Assembly: GCF_036568665.1 (NCBI RefSeq)
Contig: NZ_DATCSD010000203.1
Span: 1 to 14,843, forward strand
Source of the DNA: Ohtaekwangia sp036568665
Lineage (GTDB): Bacteria > Bacteroidota > Bacteroidia > Cytophagales > Cyclobacteriaceae
Length of the DNA stretch: 14,843 nt
Direction of reading: 5' to 3'
Made by a program: the position numbers and the translations under genes. Position 1 is the stretch's first letter. Each line of letters starts with the position of its first letter. Positions 1 to 6,501 of the stretch are shown piece by piece. The notes beneath the pieces are model-generated. The model did no database searches. It had not been told where the DNA came from and saw only the letters and a program-made list of their open reading frames with translations.

Positions 1-1110
1 ATACTGTACAGATACCGTATCAACAGCTGTTCTGTCTGTATATGAAATATAAAACTCTGTACTGGTAACGCTGGTGCTCGGATTAAGTGGAAGTTTTACA
101 ACGCTGGTTGTATCACTCGCATAATATATAGCGTCTGAATAATTTGTTTTTATCTCCTTCAAATGTACCTGCACCGCTGTTGTGGTGTTAGGTTTCCGAA
201 AAACGATCTGCGTTAAATTCATTATGGGGCATCGCATGATCTTTACATTTGTTACCGGAGGATCGCCCAATACATTCAACGTATCACCATTACTTTTCAG
301 GGCAACTGCCAGTGTATCGAAGTCCTGCGGAGTATGTGTCTCCGGTATAACCACTTTCAGATTTTGTACAAACTCCTGCAAGCCGCATTGCTTGTAGCGC
401 TTTTTCCAGATGGTATCATACGTAACCGTCATCTTCTTCATGGTTTCGCCATTCGTAAAATCATCGGCAAAATCAAATGTATAGGTTGATGTTTCCTTGG
501 TAAGATCTACCGGAAGATATAGTGTAGATACCGTATTATTAAGATAAACTTTTTCTCCGCTAAAATCTGCCGTTATACTATTAAAAGTAGCCGGTAATGT
601 TGTGGCCGATTGTGTGCTTGTACCCGAAATATAAAGTTGCTGTAAAGTCAGTCCCATCTTCTCCACTTCGGGGCAACGATATACTTCTATATTGGTCGCT
701 CCGCTTTTGGTTGGCTCGTTGCTCACCAGGCGAACCGAGTCAAACGAATAATCCCTTATCTCCAGTCCCGACAAAATATAGCGTGATCCACAATCTTCTG
801 AAACGAACTGTATTTTGGTAGTATATTTTACTTTTAATGTGTCCTTACTTCCATCGCTTCTGGTAATAAAGATAGTCGTGCTGGTATCGGTATAATTAAG
901 CGGAAGAAGAATGGCTGTAGCGGTATCAAAGGCTGTTACGCTGGTACCCGAAAAAGATATTTCCGTTGCCTTTAATGTATCGGCAACGGTAGAGCCCATC
1001 ACATGAAAAGAAATGCCTAACTGGTCATTATTGAGCTGGTAGCAATCAGGTTCATCCAGGCACGATACGGCCAATGCGAGAGAGAGGATAAACCAGCTTA
1101 TTTTCTTCAT
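1..1110 (-). CDS. Partial multi-module DUF6452-like lipoprotein (C-terminus off the left edge)
   Basis: The reading frame is open from ATG at 1110 down to base 1 without a stop, giving 370 residues with the C-terminus missing. Residues 1-16 form a short lipoprotein signal (MKK, then a hydrophobic stretch) ending in AVSC, so Cys17 would be the lipidated residue. The following Leu-Asp-Glu resembles the acidic signal that sends Bacteroidota lipoproteins to the cell surface. After it come repeated beta-rich modules. Module 1 (about 23-146) and module 2 (about 146-294) share an entry Cys, an LP(L/V) strand near 69 and 199, a Thr/Val strand ending in Tyr, a Cys-Gly pair (107-108 and 242-243) and an exit ending in (Y/M)RCP (144-147 and 292-295). 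Module 3 starts at Cys294 and is cut by the edge. Module 1 matches what I recall of DUF6452, a family of unknown function normally with one module. The start is supported by a promoter just upstream. Function is unknown; an outer-membrane role is inference. Confidence 0.8.
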   Translation of the reverse strand, partial: MKKISWFILSLALAVSCLDEPDCYQLNNDQLGISFHVMGSTVADTLKATEISFSGTSVTAFDTATAILLPLNYTDTSTTIFITRSDGSKDTLKVKYTTKIQFVSEDCGSRYILSGLEIRDYSFDSVRLVSNEPTKSGATNIEVYRCPEVEKMGLTLQQLYISGTSTQSATTLPATFNSITADFSGEKVYLNNTVSTLYLPVDLTKETSTYTFDFADDFTNGETMKKMTVTYDTIWKKRYKQCGLQEFVQNLKVVIPETHTPQDFDTLAVALKSNGDTLNVLGDPPVTNVKIMRCPIMNLTQIVFRKPNTTTAVQVHLKEIKTNYSDAIYYASDTTSVVKLPLNPSTSVTSTEFYISYTDRTAVDTVSVQY

Positions 1111-1125
1111 AGATTTTTGCGGTCG

Positions 1126-1155
1126 TAAAGATACTTTAACGCCCCAAAGCCCAAA
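1126..1155 (-). promoter_or_regulatory. Promoter of the DUF6452-like lipoprotein gene
   Basis: Read on the minus strand, a TTTG -33 element (1152-1155) is followed after 18 bases by TATCTTTA (1126-1133), one mismatch from the Bacteroidota -7 consensus TAnnTTTG. Transcription would begin near base 1120, leaving a leader of about ten bases before the ATG at 1110. Confidence 0.6.
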
Positions 1156-1185
1156 TTCTGTGCCCATTTATTTTTAGTACTTTTG
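1156..1185 (+). promoter_or_regulatory. Promoter upstream of rimO
   Basis: TACTTTTG at 1178-1185 matches the Bacteroidota -7 consensus TAnnTTTG exactly and is followed by CAC, as at the promoter before the gene at 4389. A TTCTG sequence at 1156-1160 lies 17 bases upstream, where the -33 element is expected. Transcription would start near 1190, about 135 bases before the rimO ATG. The -33 element abuts that of the divergent lipoprotein promoter. Confidence 0.6.
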
Positions 1186-1327
1186 CACTTGTAACAGACT
1201 ACTTCAGCGGGCAGATCATCGAAATTCAGGTAGAATTCAACTTTTTCCGAATAGTCAAAGCGATCATCGGAGCAAGTGAATCATTGAATGGTGGTTCTTG
1301 TTGTGCTGAGACCTGGAAAATTTTACC

Positions 1328-2638
1328 ATGAGAACGAAGGGAAATAAGAAAACGAAGGTGAACATCGTTACGCTGGGTTGCTCCAAGAACCTGGTTGATT
1401 CAGAAGTATTACTAACGCAATTGCGCGGCAATGGCATTGACGCAGTACACGAATCGAAGGAAGACGATGCCAGCGTTGTGGTGATCAATACCTGCGGCTT
1501 TATTGATAATGCCAAGCAGGAATCCATCGATACAATTTTACGCTATGTAGATGCCAAGGACGAAGGCATTGTAGATAAAGTATATGTAACCGGGTGTCTC
1601 TCCCAACGCTATAAAGACGATCTTGAAAAAGAGATTCCGGATGTAGATGCGTGGTTCGGTACACGCGACCTTTCGCGACTATTAAAAGTTTTCAAGGCCG
1701 ACTATAAGAATGAACTGGTAGGTGAGCGTATACTTACTAACCCCAGTCATTATGCTTATCTGAAAATATCCGAAGGCTGCGATCGCCCGTGTTCATTCTG
1801 TGCTATTCCGATTATGCGTGGTGGTCACATATCGCGCCCGATGGAAGAGCTGGTGTTAGAGGCGAAGAACCTTGCCAAGAACGGCACAAAGGAATTGTTA
1901 CTGATTGCGCAGGATTCAACGTATTATGGATTAGACCTGTATAAAAAAAGAAATCTCGCGGAACTTCTTCAACGACTCTCGGATGTTGAAGGTATAGATT
2001 GGATACGCCTGCATTATGCATTCCCTACCGGCTTCCCGATGGATGCGCTGGATGTAATGGCAGAGCGCTCTAACATTTGCAAGTATATAGATATACCTTT
2101 GCAGCACGGTTCAACGCGTATGCTGCAATTGATGCGCAGGGGAACAACACGCGAAAAGACTGAACAACTGCTCCAAGACATTCGCGAAAAAGTACCGGGC
2201 ATTGCTATACGCACCACGATGATCGCAGGTCATCCGGGAGAAACAGAAGCAGAATACCAGGAGATGCTGAGTTTCATTGAGAGATCTCGTTTCGACAGGC
2301 TCGGAGTTTTTACATACTCGCACGAAGAAAATACACATTCATATTCAATGGCAGACGATGTGCCAGACGAAGTAAAGCAACAACGTGTAGATGAGATCAT
2401 GGAGTTGCAGCAGGGCATTTCACTGGAGCTCAATCAACAAAAGATCAACAAGATTTATAAAGTGCTGGTAGACCGTAAAGAAGGTGGTGCATTCATTGGC
2501 CGCACCGAATTCGATTCACCGGAAGTTGATAACGAAGTAATCATTCACAGTCCTGATAACTACCTGAGGGTAGGTGATTTTGCAACAGTAAAGATCAAGA
2601 CAGCGACCGAGTTCGACCTGACGGGTGAAGTCATTTAG
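1328..2638 (+). CDS. rimO: Ribosomal protein S12 methylthiotransferase RimO
   Basis: RimO is a radical-SAM enzyme that adds a methylthio group to the beta carbon of a conserved aspartate in ribosomal protein S12. It uses two 4Fe-4S clusters. The 436 residues show the whole architecture. The N-terminal UPF0004 domain carries cluster ligands Cys18 (in TLGCSKN), Cys56 (NTCGF) and Cys90 (VTGCLSQRY). The radical-SAM motif CDRPCSFC supplies Cys151, Cys155 and Cys158. A C-terminal TRAM domain (about 370-436) would contact the substrate. The motif GCSKNLVDSE and the length separate it from the related tRNA enzyme MiaB. The start is secure because an in-frame TGA lies 19 bases upstream (1307-1309) with no other ATG between. 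No strong ribosome-binding site is visible. It appears monocistronic: its own promoter lies upstream and a terminator follows at 2650-2696. Confidence 0.96.
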   Translation: MRTKGNKKTKVNIVTLGCSKNLVDSEVLLTQLRGNGIDAVHESKEDDASVVVINTCGFIDNAKQESIDTILRYVDAKDEGIVDKVYVTGCLSQRYKDDLEKEIPDVDAWFGTRDLSRLLKVFKADYKNELVGERILTNPSHYAYLKISEGCDRPCSFCAIPIMRGGHISRPMEELVLEAKNLAKNGTKELLLIAQDSTYYGLDLYKKRNLAELLQRLSDVEGIDWIRLHYAFPTGFPMDALDVMAERSNICKYIDIPLQHGSTRMLQLMRRGTTREKTEQLLQDIREKVPGIAIRTTMIAGHPGETEAEYQEMLSFIERSRFDRLGVFTYSHEENTHSYSMADDVPDEVKQQRVDEIMELQQGISLELNQQKINKIYKVLVDRKEGGAFIGRTEFDSPEVDNEVIIHSPDNYLRVGDFATVKIKTATEFDLTGEVI

Positions 2639-2649
2639 ATGGTATATTA

Positions 2650-2696
2650 TCCGGATGATTTTTAACATCTCGTTAACAACTCATCCGGAGCTTTTT
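2650..2696 (+). terminator. Rho-independent terminator after rimO
   Basis: TCCGGATGA (2650-2658) and TCATCCGGA (2681-2689) form a perfect 9-bp stem. The 22-base loop contains the small palindrome GTTAAC. The stem is followed by GC and then five Ts (2692-2696). It begins 12 bases after the rimO stop codon. The loop is longer than usual. Confidence 0.75.
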
Positions 2697-2726
2697 ACAG
2701 TGCATAGGATACCGGCCGCTTATATA

Positions 2727-2734
2727 TAATTTCG
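2727..2734 (+). promoter_or_regulatory. Candidate -7 element upstream of bshC
   Basis: TAATTTCG is one base away from TAnnTTTG and lies in the only AT-rich stretch between the rimO terminator and bshC. No convincing -33 TTTG is visible at the right distance. If used, it gives a leader of about 60 bases. Confidence 0.4.
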
Positions 2735-2802
2735 TAAACTTAATATGTAAAAATCCCGTTATTCGGCTTGTGCTTACCATCCACCAACCCGTATCACAAT
2801 CT

Positions 2803-4380
2803 ATGAAGCTTAACAAGCTTTCCTTCGCAGACACGCGTGCCTTCAGTTCGTTTTTCCTGGATTACATCGAACAGAAAGAAACACTGAAACCTTTCTATAA
2901 CCGATTCCCTCAAACAGAAAACTTTGCTGCGCAACTGGCGGATAAGAGCCAGGCTTTTCCACAACAGAATAGAGATATACTGGCAGATGTACTTGTTCAA
3001 CAATATACATCTGTACCGGTAAAGCAGGCTGTTCAGCAAAATATAGCAGCGCTTCGTGATACAAAGACTTTTACCGTTATAACAGGACATCAGCTAAACA
3101 TTTTCACCGGACCACTATATTTCATTTATAAGATCGTTACGGTTATCAACGCCTGTAAACAACTCAAGAAACAATATCCGGAATATACGTTTGTACCAGT
3201 ATACTGGATGGCTTCGGAAGATCACGATTATGACGAGATCAAATACTTCAAGCTATACGGAAAGAAATATACCTGGCAAACAGAGCAAACAGGAGCTGTA
3301 GGACGGTTCTCTACTCAGGATATAAAATCGTTATTACAAGAAGTTCCGGGAGATACACGCATCTTCCAGGAAGCGTATACGAAAAACAAAACTCTGGCCG
3401 ATGCTGTACGTCATTATGTGAATACATTATTCGGTGATGAAGGTTTGGCAGTAGTAGATGCAGACAATGCAACGTTGAAATCACTCTTCAAGAAAGTTAT
3501 ACACCAGGATATATTTGAAAACATCAGCAAGAAGTTTGTCGACAAGACGAATGAAGCCCTGCAACAAAAAGGTTATCACACACAAGTATATTGTCGTGAT
3601 ATAAATTTCTTTTACCTCGATAAAAATCTTCGCAGTCGTATAGAAAAATCTGGTGATGATACCTGGAAAGTATTGGATACCGATATATCTTTCTCTTCAG
3701 CAGAGTTGAAGAAGCTGATTGAAGAACAACCCGAGCGATTTAGTCCGAATGTAATTTTACGGCCACTTTACCAGGAAGTAATTCTGCCTAATCTCGCCTA
3801 TGTGGGTGGCCCTGCGGAAGTAGTATACTGGCTGCAGTTAAAAGGTGTATTCGATCACTTCAAGGTTCCATTCCCGATGCTGATGCCACGTAACTTCGCG
3901 ATGGTAATGGAACATACTGTGACGCGTAAGTTTGAAAAGACCGGCCTTGAGCTCAAAGACTTGTTTGAAGACAAGAATTATATATTTAACCATTGGGTAT
4001 TAGAGCACTCTACGCATAATTTAACCGTTGGCCCCGAGCGGACACAGGTGCATGAGCTCTTTGAAGAGTTAAAGAAACGTTCCGATGCTATCGACAAAAC
4101 CCTTACAGCCTATATCAGTGCGGAAGGTAAACGTGCCTTGAACAGTCTTGAAAAAATAGAACGCAAATTACTACGCGCAGAAAAACGCCTGCATAAAGAT
4201 AAACTTGGCCAGATTGAAGCCGTAAAAGATGCTTTGTTTCCCAACGGCAGCTTACAGGAGCGCACTGATAATTTTTTGAACTTCTATCAACGGGATAGTA
4301 ACTTCATTCAGCGGCTGTATGAACAATTTGATCCGTTCGATTACAAGTTCAATGTTCTGTCGTATACGGCCGATCTGTAA
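2803..4380 (+). CDS. bshC: Bacillithiol biosynthesis cysteine-adding enzyme BshC
   Basis: BshC adds cysteine to glucosaminyl-malate, the last step in making bacillithiol, the low-molecular-weight thiol that replaces glutathione in many Firmicutes and Bacteroidota. From ATG 2803 the protein has 525 residues, close to the family norm of about 540. The signature TGHQLNIFTGPLYFIYK lies at about 94-110 and FVPVYWMASEDHDYDEI at about 130-146. Both belong to the nucleotide-binding Rossmann-like core. A Lys/Arg/Glu-rich coiled-coil segment follows near 430-480, as expected for the family. A GTG at 2770 would add 11 residues, but MKLNKLSF at 2803 fits the usual family N-terminus, so I prefer the ATG. 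No Shine-Dalgarno sequence is evident. The stop codon overlaps the -7 element of the next gene, so the two genes may be separately transcribed as well as co-transcribed. The other bacillithiol genes (bshA, bshB) are not in the window. Confidence 0.95.
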   Translation: MKLNKLSFADTRAFSSFFLDYIEQKETLKPFYNRFPQTENFAAQLADKSQAFPQQNRDILADVLVQQYTSVPVKQAVQQNIAALRDTKTFTVITGHQLNIFTGPLYFIYKIVTVINACKQLKKQYPEYTFVPVYWMASEDHDYDEIKYFKLYGKKYTWQTEQTGAVGRFSTQDIKSLLQEVPGDTRIFQEAYTKNKTLADAVRHYVNTLFGDEGLAVVDADNATLKSLFKKVIHQDIFENISKKFVDKTNEALQQKGYHTQVYCRDINFFYLDKNLRSRIEKSGDDTWKVLDTDISFSSAELKKLIEEQPERFSPNVILRPLYQEVILPNLAYVGGPAEVVYWLQLKGVFDHFKVPFPMLMPRNFAMVMEHTVTRKFEKTGLELKDLFEDKNYIFNHWVLEHSTHNLTVGPERTQVHELFEELKKRSDAIDKTLTAYISAEGKRALNSLEKIERKLLRAEKRLHKDKLGQIEAVKDALFPNGSLQERTDNFLNFYQRDSNFIQRLYEQFDPFDYKFNVLSYTADL

Positions 4381-4385
4381 CTTTG
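4355..4385 (+). promoter_or_regulatory. Promoter overlapping the bshC stop codon
   Basis: TAACTTTG at 4378-4385 matches the -7 consensus TAnnTTTG exactly, and its TAA is the bshC stop codon. TTCTG at 4355-4359 lies 18 bases upstream, near the -33 position. The ATG of the next gene starts at 4389, so the predicted transcription start falls on or next to the start codon. Confidence 0.5.
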
Positions 4386-4388
4386 CAC

Positions 4389-4964
4389 ATGACCAAAGCA
4401 GCACTTCGTAAGCTATACCTCACCAAACGTCAATCGCTTTCAGAAGCAGAATATCTGCAACTCAATCATCAGCTTTGCGAAAACTTCTTTGCGCACGTTG
4501 AGCTATCGTTCATTAAAGTGTTGCACTGCTTTATACCGATCGAAAAAAACCGGGAGCCCAACACATGGCTTATCATCGATCGCATCCGCAGGGAGTTTCC
4601 GCATATACGATTATCTATACCGCGCATCAGTGGTGATGGCAGCCTGGAGAATTTCTTCTTCGAAGGATTACATCAGCTGCAACAAAATTCGTGGGGCATA
4701 TTAGAACCAAAGCAAGGAATTCCTACAGAGACAGTGAAGATTGACATGGTACTTGTGCCCATGCTGATCTTCGATATGCGAGGGAATCGTGTAGGCTATG
4801 GTAAAGGATTCTATGATCGCTTTCTTGCTGCGTGTAAGCCTGCCGTTAAAAGCGTTGGTCTCTCTCTATTCGATCCTATAGAAGAAATCGAAGATGTTGA
4901 TGTACACGATATACCTTTATCGTATAGCGTAACACCAACACAAGCCTTCAGCTTTCAACCTTAA
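4389..4964 (+). CDS. 5-formyltetrahydrofolate cyclo-ligase
   Basis: This enzyme (5,10-methenyltetrahydrofolate synthetase, YgfA/Fau family) uses ATP to turn 5-formyltetrahydrofolate into 5,10-methenyltetrahydrofolate, returning a stored or side-product folate to the one-carbon pool. The 191-residue protein has the usual length. It begins with the basic N-terminal helix (KAALRKLYLTKRQ) of the family, has VPMLIFD at 123-129, and carries the diagnostic loop RGNRVGYGKGFYDRFL at 131-146, which binds nucleotide and substrate. The ATG at 4389 lies eight bases after the bshC stop; an in-frame TTG at 4383 is less likely to be used. There is no ribosome-binding site and the ATG sits three bases after a consensus -7 box, so translation may be leaderless. 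It ends only 12 bases from the aguA stop on the other strand, with no obvious terminator between the convergent genes. Confidence 0.93.
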   Translation: MTKAALRKLYLTKRQSLSEAEYLQLNHQLCENFFAHVELSFIKVLHCFIPIEKNREPNTWLIIDRIRREFPHIRLSIPRISGDGSLENFFFEGLHQLQQNSWGILEPKQGIPTETVKIDMVLVPMLIFDMRGNRVGYGKGFYDRFLAACKPAVKSVGLSLFDPIEEIEDVDVHDIPLSYSVTPTQAFSFQP

Positions 4965-4976
4965 ACTTTCTGCTAC

Positions 4977-6059
4977 TTAAACCGATGGCTCTTGCTGACT
5001 CAAGCAATGAAATGAGCCCAGTCCCCAGATAATATCCAGTGAATCAAGTCCTATAACCTTGCGATCTGAGAAAGTTTTTTGAATGATGTCCAACGCGCGA
5101 TCATCATTCTTATCTCGGAAAGTAGGTACCACTACATATTTATTGCTAATGTAGAAGTTGGCGTATGAAGCTGGCAAACGCATGTCTTCATAAATTACAG
5201 GAGCAGGCATAGGCAGTTCTACTATATTCATCTGCTTCCCATTTTCCAGGCGCAGTTTGTTCAGCAGCTTTAAATTTTCCTGCAGTGGTTCGTAGTTCTC
5301 ATCCTTCTTGTTTGCTTCTACAACAGTCACTACAGTATCTCCATTTACAAAACGTGTCAGGTCATCAATATGGCCATCGGTGTCATCACCGAGTATACCA
5401 TCTCCCAACCAGAGTATATTTTCAACTCCGTAATAACTATATAAAAATTCTTCGATCTGTTGTTGATCAAGATGCGGGTTACGATTTTCGTTCAGCAGAC
5501 ATGATGTTGTAGTCAGTACCGTACCTCTGCCATTGAAATCCACAGAGCCACCTTCCATTACAATGCCGGGATATACTACCGGTATAGTATAGTGCTTGGC
5601 AATAAGTGTAGGTATATTATCATCCAGATCGAATGGAGGATATTTACCACCCCAGGCGTTATAGCCCCAGTCTACTATAATTTTCTTTTGTTCAGCTTTT
5701 GGATTCAGCAGGAATGCAGGACCATGATCGCGGCACCACGCATCGTTGGTGGGATGTATAAAAAATTGAACGTTGTTAAGATCAGCACCTGCTTCCTGCA
5801 CATGACGAAGCGCTTTCTGTTTCATCGCTTCATCCACTACATTGATATTTACTTTCTCACCTTCAGCTACCAGTTTAATAAACTGCGCATATATAGGGTA
5901 TATCGTTTCAATCTTTCCTGGCCATGATGCTTCCTTGTGCGGCCAGCTTAACCAGGTAGCATCGTGTCTGGCAAATTCTGCCGGGAAGAAGTAGCCAAGT
6001 TCTTTGGGGGTTTTTGAATCCGGAAGTCCGGAAGTAGGGAAGTTTGGTTTGGTGCTCAT
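4977..6059 (-). CDS. aguA: Agmatine deiminase
   Basis: AguA hydrolyses agmatine to N-carbamoylputrescine and ammonia; AguB, encoded upstream on the same strand, then makes putrescine. The protein belongs to the peptidyl-arginine-deiminase-like (PAD_porph) family. Counting from ATG 6059 (360 residues), KTPKELGYFFPAEF opens the conserved part. NDAWCRDHGP is at 105-114, EGGSVDFNGRG at 169-179, DDTDGHIDD with the catalytic His at 225-233, and the catalytic Cys is in FHCLSQQEP at about residue 352. The usual Gly-rich stretch before that Cys reads GLGSFHC here, a mild deviation. An in-frame ATG at 6080 would add MSGENLI, but it overlaps the stop of the broken four-helix-bundle gene (ATGA), so I prefer 6059. 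Residues 5-14 (NFPTSGLPDS) are encoded by a degenerate octamer DNA array and are not typical of the family: the N-terminus has apparently been extended by an inserted repeat. Confidence 0.93.
   Translation of the reverse strand: MSTKPNFPTSGLPDSKTPKELGYFFPAEFARHDATWLSWPHKEASWPGKIETIYPIYAQFIKLVAEGEKVNINVVDEAMKQKALRHVQEAGADLNNVQFFIHPTNDAWCRDHGPAFLLNPKAEQKKIIVDWGYNAWGGKYPPFDLDDNIPTLIAKHYTIPVVYPGIVMEGGSVDFNGRGTVLTTTSCLLNENRNPHLDQQQIEEFLYSYYGVENILWLGDGILGDDTDGHIDDLTRFVNGDTVVTVVEANKKDENYEPLQENLKLLNKLRLENGKQMNIVELPMPAPVIYEDMRLPASYANFYISNKYVVVPTFRDKNDDRALDIIQKTFSDRKVIGLDSLDIIWGLGSFHCLSQQEPSV
6017..6047 (+). repeat. Octamer array 1 (AAGTCCGG type), inside the 5' end of aguA
   Basis: On the plus strand this stretch reads as consecutive units: AATCCGG (6017-6023), AAGTCCGG (6024-6031), AAGTAGGG (6032-6039) and AAGTTTGG (6040-6047). 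The last three are in perfect 8-base phase. It lies within the aguA coding region, on the opposite strand sense. It faces array 2 (6461-6501) in inverted orientation, and the two share the 11-base inverted match AAGTCCGGAAG (6024-6034) with CTTCCGGACTT (6491-6501). Confidence 0.75.
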
Positions 6060-6076
6060 TATTAAATTTTCTCCGC

Positions 6077-6414
6077 TCATTTAAGAGTGTTCCGAAGACT
6101 GTTAATCATAACTAACAGTTCTTCACAATATCTGTACAATTTCTGAAATTCTCCTTGAGAGATATAGCTTCGTCTTATAGCCAGATGAAGACGTCCAACA
6201 ACTTCAACATTCGAGCGAATTGTATAAACCTACTAAACTCCGCCTTGGACTGACCAGTAGATCTCTCCACTATATTTAGTGAATTGAACCCGCAGCTCTT
6301 TTGAATTGAGAAGTCAGTATATACAATTCATCCTTTGGAAATTTCTTACTTACTCGTTCACCTAAGGTCTGCAGCCTTCTGCCATACAATCAGTCGCTCA
6401 AATTTAAACGCCAT
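6077..6414 (-). pseudogene. Broken four-helix-bundle protein gene (23S rRNA intervening-sequence protein / S23 family)
   Basis: Translated in pieces on the minus strand, this gap gives one recognisable protein. ATG 6414 starts MAFKFERLIVWQKAADLR, the typical opening helix, and then hits TGA. From 6359 a second frame reads ERVSKKFPKDELYILTSQFK, then RAAGSI, and stops. From 6279 a third frame reads LNIVERSTGQSKAEFSRFIQ. From 6217 a fourth segment starts RSNVEVVGRLHLAIRRSYIS and runs to TGA at 6079-6077. Together these follow the family order (VWQKA, FPxxELYxLTSQ, NIAEGS, LE/VEV, CEEL), about 110-120 residues. There are therefore three frameshifts, near 6360, 6280 and 6218, and the usually conserved NIAEGS has become NIVERS. 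Intact members fold as four-helix bundles; the type member lies in intervening sequences of 23S rRNA genes, and the family also includes free-standing genes of unclear role. The stop overlaps an ATG in the aguA frame. This copy is almost certainly non-functional. Confidence 0.85.
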
Positions 6415-6460
6415 ATATACTTACAAAAAAGCTAACGGGTCTTTACACAACATCACAACA

Positions 6461-6501
6461 AAAGTCTTTCGGACTTTCCGTCTTCTCAAGCTTCCGGACT
6501 T
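6461..6501 (-). repeat. Octamer array 2 (AAGTCCGG type), starting at the aguB stop codon
   Basis: Read on the minus strand, the units are AAGTCCGG (6501-6494), AAGCTTGAG (6493-6485), AAGACGGA (6484-6477), AAGTCCGA (6476-6469) and AAGACTTT (6468-6461). The spacing is 8 bases except for one 9-base unit. The first two As belong to the aguB TAA stop. The last two units can fold as AAAGTC-CGAAA-GACTTT. The array points towards the four-helix-bundle pseudogene, as array 1 does from the other side. Confidence 0.75.

Noticed and set aside
5592..5927. 111-codon plus-strand frame inside aguA
   Set aside because: It is antisense to conserved AguA motifs and has no promoter or family resemblance.
6099..6118. 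Inverted repeat CTGTTA/TAACAG as a possible terminator before aguA
   Set aside because: The stem is only 6-7 bp with no T-run and lies inside the coding part of the pseudogene; it looks incidental.
6017..6501. Reading the cassette as an IS-type or CRISPR-like element
   Set aside because: There is no transposase, the arrays have no spacers of constant length between repeats, and the unit is only 8 bases and degenerate.
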